Shown one piece after another: positions 35,039 to 44,137 of a stretch of 64,000 bases of DNA. The position numbers and the translations under genes are program-made. A model generated the notes under the pieces. It saw only the letters and a program-made list of their open reading frames with translations, did not search any database and was not told where the DNA came from. The first letter of the stretch is position 1, and the number at the start of each line of letters is the position of its first letter. Where the stretch lies: NCBI GenBank assembly GCA_029762595.1, contig JARVGJ010000007.1:1-64000 (forward strand), given 5' to 3'. Source of the stretch: Methanolobus sp. (lineage in GTDB: Archaea > Halobacteriota > Methanosarcinia > Methanosarcinales > Methanosarcinaceae).

Positions 35039-35662
35039 ATGGATGCAACTTCTTCTTTATTCGCAATACTATACACGTTCTCAGCTTCATTGCTCTATCC
35101 CGTGGTGATCACTCTTATACTGCTGGTGATCTTTTCACTTATGCTTATAGGTGAATTCCTCGCAGAGTATTCAAAAAGGAAAAGGGATACTGCAAATCTT
35201 GAAATGAGATGCAATGATGTCAGAGAACATATCCGTTTGCAGGATTTCCTCATGGCTGCCGAATCACTTAGGAATATAGAACAGAACTACCTGGTTACGG
35301 GTTTTGCTAAGGATGCATCAGTCCATGTGAAAAATAACATGATCCCTGCCATCGAGTGGCTCTCTCAGGACTATGAGATCAGGATGGCAAAGAGGCTGGA
35401 ACAGACAAGGATCGTTGCAACCATCTCCCCGATGCTGGGACTGATGGGAACACTCATACCTCTGGGGCCTGCCCTCATCGGGCTTTCACAGGGTGATATC
35501 GTGCAACTTGCAAACAACCTGATGATAGCCTTTGCAACAACTGTAATAGGTCTGTTTGCAGGAAGTATAGGCTACGTACTAACCCAGGTGAGGAAGAGAT
35601 GGTACTGGCAGGATATGGCTGATATAGATTACATCCTTGACAGCCTGGAGGTCGTTGAATGA
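35039..35662 (+). CDS. MotA/TolQ/ExbB-type proton channel subunit
   Basis: An inner-membrane ion-channel subunit of 207 residues. One N-terminal helix (about 10-38) is followed by a cytoplasmic region and two C-terminal helices with the family signature I-S-P-M-L-G-L-M-G-T-L-I-P-L-G-P and L-M-I-A-F-A-T-T-V-I-G-L-F-A-G. In bacteria such subunits use the proton or sodium gradient to drive mechanical work. The DUF2149 gene overlaps its stop by four bases and is likely its ExbD-like partner. The pair lies next to the S-layer genes. Confidence 0.87.
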   Translation: MDATSSLFAILYTFSASLLYPVVITLILLVIFSLMLIGEFLAEYSKRKRDTANLEMRCNDVREHIRLQDFLMAAESLRNIEQNYLVTGFAKDASVHVKNNMIPAIEWLSQDYEIRMAKRLEQTRIVATISPMLGLMGTLIPLGPALIGLSQGDIVQLANNLMIAFATTVIGLFAGSIGYVLTQVRKRWYWQDMADIDYILDSLEVVE

Positions 35663-36027
35663 GAAAGAGGACAAGATACGATCGAAGACGACTCATTGAC
35701 AATGAGGATGAGCAGAATCCCCTGACAGGGGTTGCCAATCTATTTGATATCGCCATGGTATTTTCGGTAGCATTGCTTGTGGCACTGGTCATGTCATACC
35801 AGTTGCCTGAACTGCTCAGTCCCACGGATGACATAACTATAATCAAGAATCCGGGACAACCGGACATGAAGATAATCATCAAGGAAGAGGGAAAACCTAT
35901 CGAGGTACTGAACATGACAGACCAGATAGGTGGTGGAACCGGAGAGGCTTTGGGTACGGCTTACAAACTGGCTGATGGCAGGGTCGTGTATGTGCCGGAA
36001 AATAGTGGTAATGAGAGCATTGGCTGA
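35659..36027 (+). CDS. DUF2149 protein, probable ExbD-like partner of the channel subunit
   Basis: A 122-residue protein with a basic cytoplasmic N-terminus, one membrane helix (about 29-49, N-L-F-D-I-A-M-V-F-S-V-A-L-L-V) and an extracytoplasmic domain of about 70 residues. This is the ExbD/TolR/MotB layout, with a possible ion-carrying aspartate just before the helix (N-L-F-D). DUF2149 genes regularly accompany MotA/TolQ/ExbB genes in methanogens. It is translationally coupled (ATGA overlap) to the upstream channel gene. Confidence 0.82.
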   Translation: MRKRTRYDRRRLIDNEDEQNPLTGVANLFDIAMVFSVALLVALVMSYQLPELLSPTDDITIIKNPGQPDMKIIIKEEGKPIEVLNMTDQIGGGTGEALGTAYKLADGRVVYVPENSGNESIG

Positions 36028-36085
36028 TAAGACAGGAATGGATCATATCCATTCCATACTGATCTTTTCTTCAAAGACAGTAGCT

Positions 36086-36310
36086 TTATTTCTTTGCTGT
36101 ACTGAAACCTATCAGAGAGTAGGGTGTACAGTGGCGCATGATGGCTGAGAAAAGTCCTGCAAAAGCAATTATGGCAAGCACCCAGCGCAACAGACCGGGA
36201 CCAACAAGGTCCATTGCAAGGATTGTTATCGCCAGCGAACCGAAAAATGCTCTTAAAAAGAGGTCAAAACCCCCTACATTCTCCTGAAGGAATATTTGTT
36301 TCATATCCAT
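36086..36310 (-). CDS. DUF2892 (YgaP-like transmembrane) small membrane protein
   Basis: A 74-residue protein with two membrane segments and the family ending R-H-C-T-P-Y-S-L-I-G, as in the membrane part of YgaP rhodanese. The N-terminal N-V-G-G-F-D-L-F-L-R is also typical. It has no rhodanese domain here. Its function is unknown, with a role in sulfur handling suspected from relatives. It is a single gene on the minus strand between two plus-strand operons. Confidence 0.8.
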   Translation of the reverse strand: MDMKQIFLQENVGGFDLFLRAFFGSLAITILAMDLVGPGLLRWVLAIIAFAGLFSAIMRHCTPYSLIGFSTAKK

Positions 36311-36558
36311 ATATTATCACCCGTTCCCAGCTGAACAGAAAGCATGCGCTTTTGTCCTATGAATATTTTGTTCTATGAATAATAAGATTAATGAGTGAAT
36401 CGCACATAAAGCATGTGCCTGGAAAAACTAAATTTGTTTGTCAAGAAAATGAGAATAATATTCGCAACTCTCTTGTAGTATTAATCTAATTAAATGTAAA
36501 ACTAAAATCTACCATTATGTGAACAAGGGAATAAGGTCAGAGGAATTGGGAGAATATC

Positions 36559-37248
36559 ATGATACAGGATTTCAAAGAAACGTTCACAGAGGTTGTCCAG
36601 GCAGTATTGCCCCTGACATTGGCTGTTCTTCTGATAATGTTTGCCATAGGCATGGATTCGGGTATGTTCCTTTCGTTTATTTCAGGTTCATTAATGGTAA
36701 TTGCAGGAATGGTACTTTTCCTCATGGGTGTTAAACTGGGAATGTTGCCAATTGGAGAGGCCATTGGTGCCGAACTCCCAAAACACAATTCTGTGCTGTT
36801 CTTAGTAGGGGTTGCATTTTTGCTCTCATTCATGGCAACAGTTGCAGAACCTGATGTCAGGGTGCTGAGCGCAATGATCGATTCGGTTTCAGATAATGGG
36901 ATCTCACGGAACGCATTGATCCTTTCCATTGCTTTTGGTGTGGGTTTCTTTGTATCGGTATCCATGCTAAGGATCGTGTACGGTGTTCCGATCAAGTACC
37001 TTCTCACAGCAGGTTATCTGATTGTCATAATGCTGTCCTTTTTCACAAACCCTGAATATATTGCCATAGCCTATGATGCAGGAGGTGTGACCACCGGACC
37101 CATGACCGTACCTGTTATCCTGGCACTGGGAATAGGAACTGTATCCGTACTGGGTGAGAAGTCAGAACTGTCAGAAGGTTTCGGACTGATCGGGCTTGCC
37201 TCTATCGGACCGATAATCAGTGTGATGTTGATGGGGGTGCTTGCTTGA
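36559..37248 (+). CDS. DUF1538 integral membrane protein, subunit A
   Basis: A 229-residue multi-helix membrane protein of the DUF1538 family, with A-E-P-D-V-R-V-L and A-Y-D-A-G-G-V-T-T-G-P-M-T-V as conserved blocks. In bacteria DUF1538 proteins often carry two such halves in one chain. Here the halves are separate genes that overlap by four bases (TTGA). The glycine-rich D-x-G-G-V-x-T-G-P motif occurs in both and could line a transport path. The operon ends with a PII-like gene, which suggests a regulated transporter of unknown substrate. GGGAG precedes the ATG. Confidence 0.85.
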   Translation: MIQDFKETFTEVVQAVLPLTLAVLLIMFAIGMDSGMFLSFISGSLMVIAGMVLFLMGVKLGMLPIGEAIGAELPKHNSVLFLVGVAFLLSFMATVAEPDVRVLSAMIDSVSDNGISRNALILSIAFGVGFFVSVSMLRIVYGVPIKYLLTAGYLIVIMLSFFTNPEYIAIAYDAGGVTTGPMTVPVILALGIGTVSVLGEKSELSEGFGLIGLASIGPIISVMLMGVLA

Positions 37249-37982
37249 GCGTTGTGGAACATGGCCAGAGTCTGATAGCTATCATTCTTGAGGTTTTCGA
37301 GGCTTTGCTGCCTTTAGTTGTGTTTTTCATCATATTCCAACTATTGTACCTTAAATTCCCTTCATCTCAACTTGTAAAACTCGGTTTGGGCATATCTATG
37401 ACAGCTGCAGGGATGATACTGTTCCTATATGGGGTCTATAATGGTTTTTTCCCTGTAGGAACCGGGATAGGAGAGTTCTTCGGCAAGTTCAGCCATCAAT
37501 GGGTATTGATACCAATTGGTTTTCTCCTTGGGTTCCTTGCAACCTATGCAGAACCAGCTGTAAGGGTATTGTGCTACCAGATAGAAAAATCATCCACCGG
37601 ATATATCCGGTCAGAGCTCATGCTCTACACATTATCCATAGGTGTTGCCGTGTTTGTTAGTATCGCAATGGCAAAGCTGGTTTATGGCATTCCCTTTATG
37701 TACATAATAATACCAGGCTACCTTATAGCCCTTATTCTGATGTGGTTTAGCGATAAAGACTTCATAGCAATTGCCTTCGATTCCGGAGGAGTTGCCACGG
37801 GTCCCATGGCTGTCACTTTCCTTATGTCAATGGCTGTTGGTGTTGCTTCTTCACACGGGAACAGGGACCCTGTTATTGACGGTTTTGGCATGATAGCATT
37901 GATTGCCCTGGCACCCATAATATTTGTAATGATCTTAGGCGTATACATGCGATATATAGGAAGGAAGGAAGAATATGAATGA
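37245..37982 (+). CDS. DUF1538 integral membrane protein, subunit B
   Basis: A 245-residue second DUF1538 half with T-Y-A-E-P-A-V-R-V-L and A-F-D-S-G-G-V-A-T-G-P-M-A-V at the same relative positions as in subunit A. It starts at a TTG that overlaps the upstream stop, and it overlaps the PII-like gene by eight bases. The two halves probably form a heterodimer equivalent to the fused bacterial protein. Confidence 0.85.
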   Translation: MSVVEHGQSLIAIILEVFEALLPLVVFFIIFQLLYLKFPSSQLVKLGLGISMTAAGMILFLYGVYNGFFPVGTGIGEFFGKFSHQWVLIPIGFLLGFLATYAEPAVRVLCYQIEKSSTGYIRSELMLYTLSIGVAVFVSIAMAKLVYGIPFMYIIIPGYLIALILMWFSDKDFIAIAFDSGGVATGPMAVTFLMSMAVGVASSHGNRDPVIDGFGMIALIALAPIIFVMILGVYMRYIGRKEEYE

Positions 37983-38376
37983 TGAAAGTAATCTGGTACT
38001 GGTAGTAACGATAGTAAAGAAAGGATGGGGTGACAAAGTTGTTAAAGCATCCCGTAAAGCAGGCGCAAAAGGTGGAACCATATTCTTTGGACGTGGTACC
38101 GGGGTCCATGAGAACAAGAGCCTCCTTGGAATGCTCATCGAGCCTGAAAAAGAGATGGTGCTCACCCTTGCAGAATCCGAAAATGCTGATGCTATCGTGG
38201 ATTTTATCAGAGAGGAGGTCAGACTGGAAAAACCAGGACGAGGGTTGGGTTTTGTAATACCTGTCAACCAGGTTTTTGGAACTGCACACATAATATGCGA
38301 CCAGGATAATAGCTGTAAGCTCCACATACTGGAAGAAGAGGAAGGGGCAGAAGAAAAAGAAGAAGAGAAAGTTTAA
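37975..38376 (+). CDS. PII-like (GlnB-fold) regulator of the DUF1538 transporter
   Basis: A 133-residue protein with the GlnB/PII fold: V-V-K-A-S-R-K-A-G-A-K-G-G-T at the end of the first beta-alpha unit, a short T-loop (F-F-G-R-G-T-G-V-H-E-N-K), and the PII-type P-G-R-G-L-G-F-V. The uridylylated tyrosine of GlnB is not seen. A glutamate-rich tail of about 15 residues follows. PII-like proteins bind nucleotides and gate membrane transporters, as with AmtB-GlnK, so it probably controls the two DUF1538 subunits. Confidence 0.85.
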   Translation: MNDESNLVLVVTIVKKGWGDKVVKASRKAGAKGGTIFFGRGTGVHENKSLLGMLIEPEKEMVLTLAESENADAIVDFIREEVRLEKPGRGLGFVIPVNQVFGTAHIICDQDNSCKLHILEEEEGAEEKEEEKV

Positions 38377-38409
38377 AATGATTTCTTTTTCCCTTATTCA
38401 TTTTCATTC

Positions 38410-39840
38410 CTATTTCCGGCCGAAATACAATAGCCCAAGCCCACCCCAGAATAACATGGCAACGGCTGCAAAGATAAGCACAGGCAGCGGACCGAAGTAG
38501 AATATAAGAGGGACAGAGGCAGCTGTGAAGATCCCACCTCCCACGATAGGTTCAAATAGGAGTTGCTTATAGCCAAAACCTTCCATGGCCGGGGATCTGT
38601 TACCCGGGTCAGCGATTCTCATAAGGAGCAGGCCACTTGCTGTCATACCCATGGATTGTCCGAAATTCCCTATACTTCTTTCAAACCAGTAGGAAGGCAT
38701 CATCTTTGGACCCAGGAACAGGAATGCCACCACGTTCCACACAATACCCACTGTTGCAAGGATCAAAAAAGGTATAAGGTTATTCCCGATCACGGTCAAT
38801 GAGAGTGTTGCTATTGCACTGGTTATCAGTATATCCAGCGACAATCCCTGTATCCTCATCATGAGGTCACGGTCCAGGGTCTGGTGTACGTCGAACCTGT
38901 CAAGGAAAAGCTGGAGAAGGATGCCCCCTATCATTGCCATTGGAAAGAGCGGTATGTGGGACAGAAGGTATACATCTGTAGCCTGGCCCCAGGTTATTTC
39001 CTCTATCAGAACAAAGGCCTGGAGTATAAGATAGCCTATTCCGATGGCAACCCCTACATATGCAAAATGGAGTGAAAGAGGTTCAATGGACTCAGGTCTT
39101 GTGGTGATCTTGCCGGCAGACTCCCTGGAATCAAAATCAATTATACCGCTCTGGTATCTCTCATCAAGGGATATATGGTCCTCATTTGTCAATACCTCCG
39201 TTTTACCTTTCCTTATTCCATAATTCAGGAGTACGATCCCAAAAACGACACCAAAGAGGATTCCCACTGTGGCAAGACCAAGCGCCAGATCTGCTGCATC
39301 TGAAAAACCCAGCTCTTCAAAAGTTGATGCCATGCCGGCTGCAGTACCGTGTCCGCCTTCAAAGGATATCTCAATAAGGGCACCTGCCATCGGGTCTATC
39401 CCGAAGAATGGCGTCAGGATGAGAAGTGTCACCATTATTCCAAATACATACTGACCCCATGCTATGGTCTGTCCGTGAGCTACCTGCGGACCTGCCAGAA
39501 GCCATATATCCCTAATACCAGGTATCTTTTTTCCCAGGAAGAGTGTGGCAAATATTATATTGATAAAGAGTCCGGGAAGGGTTGCCCATGCATCAAACAT
39601 CTCTGCCGGGAATAGACCGCCAGCTAGGAAAGAGTCATTAAAACCTGCCCATGACACCATGTTACCAAGCAACTCCGGGCCAAGGAAAAGGCCAAGGAAG
39701 CCTCCTATAAGCGAACTTGGGATAAAGAGCCTTTGAAGCGGAGGGGACATAACCCTGATCCATTTCCCAAGCAGCAGGACAATACCAAGCACAAGAAAAC
39801 TCATTCCTATCATGGAAGCGGACATTGGAGCAAACCTCAT
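38410..39840 (-). CDS. gltS: Sodium/glutamate symporter (GltS, ESS family)
   Basis: A 476-residue membrane transporter with about ten or more helices. The ESS signature G-G-H-G-T-A-A-G-M-A is present near residue 160, and the second-half repeat has R-S-I-G-N-F-G-Q-S-M-G. A hydrophilic loop of about 60 residues (about 210-265) separates the halves. It probably imports glutamate with Na+. Glutamate also serves as an osmolyte in such methanogens. It is convergent with the PII-like gene, 33 bases apart, and has its own promoter region at 39841 onward. Confidence 0.88.
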   Translation of the reverse strand: MRFAPMSASMIGMSFLVLGIVLLLGKWIRVMSPPLQRLFIPSSLIGGFLGLFLGPELLGNMVSWAGFNDSFLAGGLFPAEMFDAWATLPGLFINIIFATLFLGKKIPGIRDIWLLAGPQVAHGQTIAWGQYVFGIMVTLLILTPFFGIDPMAGALIEISFEGGHGTAAGMASTFEELGFSDAADLALGLATVGILFGVVFGIVLLNYGIRKGKTEVLTNEDHISLDERYQSGIIDFDSRESAGKITTRPESIEPLSLHFAYVGVAIGIGYLILQAFVLIEEITWGQATDVYLLSHIPLFPMAMIGGILLQLFLDRFDVHQTLDRDLMMRIQGLSLDILITSAIATLSLTVIGNNLIPFLILATVGIVWNVVAFLFLGPKMMPSYWFERSIGNFGQSMGMTASGLLLMRIADPGNRSPAMEGFGYKQLLFEPIVGGGIFTAASVPLIFYFGPLPVLIFAAVAMLFWGGLGLLYFGRK

Positions 39841-40119
39841 GGAATTAGATGAACATACAAAGATGAGAGAATGAATGTACCGTTTTGTCAGGAACGCTAT
39901 ATACCTTTTTGCCTAATATCCTTTTACCTTGCAGACCTGGAATAAGTAACAAATCGATAGATTGATAAGTACATATAGAGACTATAGAGACAAATCATAC
40001 AGAACCATTTTTATTAAAACGTCTATACATTGCCATAACAACTGCAATTTTCAAATGAAAGAACCATAATATGCCATACAATAATAAGTTATTTATCTTT
40101 TCAGCTATCTATTTCATTC

Positions 40120-42765
40120 ATGGCAGAGGAGCAGTGGTGTGGCATCCCTTCAGAGGATGTGTTTACTTTACTCAACAGTCATCCTGATGGTCTGAGCCAG
40201 GATGAAGCAGAAATAAGACTTACAAAGGATGGATACAATGAAGTATCCGCCAAACCTGAACATGGACCAATATATCGTTTCCTCAAACAGTTTGCAAGTC
40301 CCTTGATATACCTGCTTATCGGAGCGGCTGTTGTGGTATTCTTCCTGGAGCATTATGTAGATACTGTCGTTATACTGTTAGTAGTGCTTGCAAACGCCAT
40401 AATAGGTTTCATACAGGAAGGAAAGGCACAGAACGCACTTGAGTCCCTGTCAAAGCTGCTTGTACCGGAAGCAAGAGTGATAAGGGGTGGTATGAGTTCT
40501 GTGCTTCAAAGCAGGGAGATCGTTGTCGGTGATGTAGTGCTGCTGGAAGCCGGGGACAGAGTTCCGGCTGACATGAGACTGTTCTATACAAAGAACCTGA
40601 GAGCAGATGAATCCATACTTACAGGTGAGTCCGTGCCGGTGGAAAAGAAAGAGCACACCATCGACACCGGATGTATGGCATTTGCAGACCAGAAGAACGT
40701 GTGCTTTGCCGGTACCCTGATAAACCAGGGACAGGGGAGAGGCGTTGTGGTGGCCACAGGGAGTAAGACCCAGATCGGCCGGATATCCGAATTCATCAGG
40801 GAAAGTAAGGAGATGTCCACACCCCTTTTGCGTAAGCTATCACATATGAGTGTAATACTGTCTGTAGTAATACTTGTCATATCCGCCCTGACATTTGCCG
40901 TCGGCCTGCTCAGAGGATTTGAGACCGTAGAGATCTTCATGGCTTCTGTAAGCCTTGCTGTTGCTGCAATACCCGAAGGTTTGCCTGCAGTCATTACTAT
41001 CTCCATGGCTATCGGAGTTAACAGGATGGCTGCAAGGAATACCATCATCCGTACGGTGCCAGCGGTGGAAACTCTTGGCAGTGCCACTGTTATCTGTTCA
41101 GACAAGACCGGCACCCTTACAAGGAACCAGATGACAGTGACCCAGGCCTATGCAGCCGGAAAACTGTATGAACTGACAGGTACAGGTTATGTCCCAGAAG
41201 GGGCTTTCCTGCTGGATGGGGCAAAAGTTGACCCACTTGAGAATAAAGCCCTTGTGGAAACTCTCAGGGCAGGAGTGCTGTGTAATGATGCTTCTTTCAG
41301 GGGCGTTGATAATATAGACGGAGACCCCACAGAGGGTGCGCTTTTGATCTCAGGTATGAAAGCCGGGAAATTCTACCTTCCAAGGAAGGATATCGTTCCC
41401 TTTGAGCCTGAAGAAAGGTTTATGGCAACCCTGCATGAGAAAGAGGATGGCTCAAAGGTCATTTACGTAAAAGGTTCACCTGAAAAGATCCTGAGTATGT
41501 GTATCTCCCAGTTTAACGGAAAGGACACAGGACCAGTAGATACGGAAGGAATCGAACATGCTGCCGAACAGATGGCTTCCAACGCCTTGAGAGTTTTGGG
41601 TATGGCATACAAGGATGTGCCCGGGGATGTTGAAAGGATCGAATCGGAGGATATAAAGGACCTTGTTTTCACCGGCCTGCAGGGTATGATGGACCCTCCC
41701 AGAGATGGGGTGATGGAAGCTATCGAAAAATGCAAGACAGCAGGTATCCGTGTGATAATGATAACAGGGGACCATCTGAAAACAGCTTATGCCATAGCCA
41801 CGAAGATAGGGATAGAAACAGAAGGTGCCCTTTCCGGAAAGGATATTGAGGAAATGTCCGATGAGCAACTGAAAGAGGTTCTCAAAAAGGTATCTGTGTT
41901 TGCAAGGACGTCGCCTGGTGACAAGCTGAGAGTTGTAAAACTCCTCAAGGAGATGGGCGAGGTTGTCGCTGTGACAGGAGACGGTATCAATGATGCACCT
42001 GCCCTGAAGACCGCAGACATCGGCATCTCCATGGGTATTACAGGTACAGAGGTTGCAAAAGAAGCTTCCAATATGGTACTGGCAGATGATAATTTCTCCT
42101 CGATAGTTGCAGCCATCGAGGAAGGCAGGGATGTCTACAGCAAGATACAGAAGATCCTGATATGGACACTGCCCACAAACGGAGGACAGGCTTTGTCTAT
42201 TGTATTTGCCGTGATCCTGGGTTTAACACTGCCTCTGGTACCCCTGCAGATACTGTGGCTTAACACGGTCACAGCCATCTGCCTTGGTGTTCCCATAACC
42301 ATGGAGCCAAAGGAAAGGGGCATACTGGAAAGGCCACCCCGGCCTCCAAAAGAACCAATACTTACCCCACTCATCAAAAGAAGGGTGATATTCGTCTCAC
42401 TGCTCATTGTTGCAGGTGCATATCTAAACTTTTTCACGAAACTGGAAAATGGAGGAAGCCTTGACGCTGCACGTACCATCGCGCTTAACACCATAGTATT
42501 CTTCCAGATATTCTACCTGTTCAACTCCAAGTCAATGTACGAATATGTTTTCAGGGACATCATGTCAAACAGGATAATGCTGCTGGGAATAGCCATGGTC
42601 CTGGTACTCCAAATGATAATAACCTATGTACCCGCAATAAACTCCATCTTTTCCACAGCCCCCATCCAGGCAGCGGACTGGCTGATGATAGTAGTCGTTT
42701 CCAGCTCGGTGTTCTTCCTGATAGAGATCGAGAAATACCTTCATAAGAAAGGGTATTTCCCATGA
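40120..42765 (+). CDS. P-type ATPase, type IIA-like, with altered cation site
   Basis: An 881-residue P-type ATPase in the cell membrane. Seen are the actuator-loop L-T-G-E-S, M4 A-I-P-E-G-L-P-A, the phosphorylation motif DKTGTLT with D328, the hinge TGDGINDAPALK and six C-terminal helices. By overall motif use it groups with the SERCA/PMR1-like type IIA pumps. However, M5 has T-N-G-G-Q (Q690) where SERCA has its glutamate, and M6 has L-N-T-V-T-A (N715, A719) where SERCA has N and D. Calcium transport is therefore doubtful, and a proton or another cation is possible. It is a single gene, with neighbours unrelated. Confidence 0.9.
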   Translation: MAEEQWCGIPSEDVFTLLNSHPDGLSQDEAEIRLTKDGYNEVSAKPEHGPIYRFLKQFASPLIYLLIGAAVVVFFLEHYVDTVVILLVVLANAIIGFIQEGKAQNALESLSKLLVPEARVIRGGMSSVLQSREIVVGDVVLLEAGDRVPADMRLFYTKNLRADESILTGESVPVEKKEHTIDTGCMAFADQKNVCFAGTLINQGQGRGVVVATGSKTQIGRISEFIRESKEMSTPLLRKLSHMSVILSVVILVISALTFAVGLLRGFETVEIFMASVSLAVAAIPEGLPAVITISMAIGVNRMAARNTIIRTVPAVETLGSATVICSDKTGTLTRNQMTVTQAYAAGKLYELTGTGYVPEGAFLLDGAKVDPLENKALVETLRAGVLCNDASFRGVDNIDGDPTEGALLISGMKAGKFYLPRKDIVPFEPEERFMATLHEKEDGSKVIYVKGSPEKILSMCISQFNGKDTGPVDTEGIEHAAEQMASNALRVLGMAYKDVPGDVERIESEDIKDLVFTGLQGMMDPPRDGVMEAIEKCKTAGIRVIMITGDHLKTAYAIATKIGIETEGALSGKDIEEMSDEQLKEVLKKVSVFARTSPGDKLRVVKLLKEMGEVVAVTGDGINDAPALKTADIGISMGITGTEVAKEASNMVLADDNFSSIVAAIEEGRDVYSKIQKILIWTLPTNGGQALSIVFAVILGLTLPLVPLQILWLNTVTAICLGVPITMEPKERGILERPPRPPKEPILTPLIKRRVIFVSLLIVAGAYLNFFTKLENGGSLDAARTIALNTIVFFQIFYLFNSKSMYEYVFRDIMSNRIMLLGIAMVLVLQMIITYVPAINSIFSTAPIQAADWLMIVVVSSSVFFLIEIEKYLHKKGYFP

Positions 42766-42805
42766 TCTGCCTGTTTGAAATAATTGCCATGAACAGTAAT
42801 ACTGT

Positions 42806-43588
42806 TCAGGCAAGACCTCTTTTTTTAGGTATTATCTCCTGATCAAGGACTTTTCCATAGGGACAGGCCAGGTTGCACAGGGTACATTCCATGAACCCAC
42901 GTTCCGTTATCCTTCGGATGTGTTTTTCCCACTTGCTGTTTATATCCTTTTCAAGTTCATGGGATACAACACATTTATCGTAGATCACTTTCTCCCCGGC
43001 CGGCACTCCCTGTGAAGGACCCGGAATAATAGCACCATAAGGACATGCTTTCACACACAAGGATTCTTTCTGGCATAATGGTTGTTCTGCACACAGATCC
43101 CTTGTGAAAGGCTTGTCGGGTTCAAGCTCAGCCGTGCTAAGTAAAGCTATCCAGCGCACCCTCGGACCATACTCAGGTGTTATCACCTGCGTATTATGGC
43201 CTATAAAACCCAGACCTGCAAGATATGCTGCCACTTTCACATGCACTGAATGAGTAGGTGCGGCTTTGATACCTTTTTCATCCCAGAGCCACTGTGCCAG
43301 CCTCCATGCACGTGTTTCCACGGTCTCATAATAAAGATTATAGTACTCTGCCTCGCCTCCGCTGAAATCACCTGTTCCCGGAGTGCATATCGCAGCATTC
43401 ATACCCTCATCCCAGATCACCATACCCATCACAATAAGTGATCTGGCATCAGCCATGAAATCAGACGGCTTTTCAAGACCACGATCTGTGGGGAATTCAA
43501 CAGTCTCCAGTTTATCCATATCCGAAACACCAAAAAGCTGGAATCCTTTTTCCATAGCCTTAGCTCTTATCTCCTCTTTAAGATCCAA
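42806..43588 (-). CDS. QueG-like 4Fe-4S double-cluster protein
   Basis: A 260-residue protein related to epoxyqueuosine reductase and to methanogen corrinoid-activating Fe-S proteins. Two ferredoxin-type cysteine sets are visible near the C-terminus: C-x6-C-x5-C-x3-C-P (near 175-195) and C-T-L-C-N-L-A-C-P (near 237-245). The N-terminal half has the cobalamin-binding-type fold of QueG with G-L-G-F-I-G-H-N-T. It is shorter than QueG (about 350) and lacks the C-terminal HEAT repeats. Substrate unknown. Confidence 0.78.
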   Translation of the reverse strand: MDLKEEIRAKAMEKGFQLFGVSDMDKLETVEFPTDRGLEKPSDFMADARSLIVMGMVIWDEGMNAAICTPGTGDFSGGEAEYYNLYYETVETRAWRLAQWLWDEKGIKAAPTHSVHVKVAAYLAGLGFIGHNTQVITPEYGPRVRWIALLSTAELEPDKPFTRDLCAEQPLCQKESLCVKACPYGAIIPGPSQGVPAGEKVIYDKCVVSHELEKDINSKWEKHIRRITERGFMECTLCNLACPYGKVLDQEIIPKKRGLA

Positions 43589-43650
43589 TTGTTGCCTCCT
43601 GCAGTTTCATCTGCATAGCAAAGATTGTTACCTGACTATATAAAACAGAG

Positions 43651-43707
43651 TCATGACAATATTCAATACCCATGATAACATTCAAAAGCCATGATAACAT
43701 TCAAAAG
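43651..43707. repeat. Three tandem 19-base repeats
   Basis: CCATGATAACATTCAAAAG occurs twice back to back (43670-43688, 43689-43707). It is preceded by a diverged copy, TCATGACAATATTCAATAC (43651-43669). There are no spacers between the copies. Confidence 0.85.
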
Positions 43708-43840
43708 CCTTATTGCATTAATACAGCTCTTACATCGATCTTATGCATTTTTCTGGAATACAGGAATTTATTGTTTCCGGAAAACAAGGTTTAACTATTA
43801 AAAAAACAACCGAATATTCACAAAACATAAAAAAGAAAGT

Positions 43841-43911
43841 ACATCAGCCGGGATTCGAACCCGGGTTCGAGCGTTGGCAACGCCCGGTGATGACCGCTAC
43901 ACTACTGATGT
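43841..43911 (-). tRNA. tRNA-Gly (GCC)
   Basis: The minus strand folds into a cloverleaf of 71 bases: acceptor ACATCAG/CTGATGT, anticodon stem GGGCG/CGCTC around the loop TTGCCAA (anticodon GCC) and T-arm CCGGG-TTCGAAT-CCCGG. No CCA is encoded and no intron is seen. It is last in a three-tRNA row read from Val through Phe. Confidence 0.93.
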
Positions 43912-43923
43912 GCTCTGTTTAGG

Positions 43924-43996
43924 TGCCCAGACCCGGACTTGAACCGGGGACAACTGCCTCTTCAGGGCAGCGCTCTCCCAACTGAGCTACCTGGGC
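43924..43996 (-). tRNA. tRNA-Phe (GAA)
   Basis: The minus strand gives a 73-base cloverleaf with acceptor GCCCAGG/TCTGGGC, D-arm GCTC/GAGC, anticodon arm CTGCC-CTGAAGA-GGCAG (anticodon GAA) and T-arm CCCGG-TTCAAGT-CCGGG. A discriminator A follows, with no complete CCA encoded. No intron is seen. Confidence 0.95.
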
Positions 43997-44063
43997 ATCA
44001 TGACCCGAAGCACCTAAATGTTGCTTTTGGATTTAAAGTTAACTGTTCTCTGAATGTTTATGG

Positions 44064-44137
<74 letters not shown>

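Noticed and set aside
43651-43707. Short tandem repeats as a CRISPR array
   Set aside because: The units are only 19 bases, sit back to back without spacers, and no cas genes are in the window.
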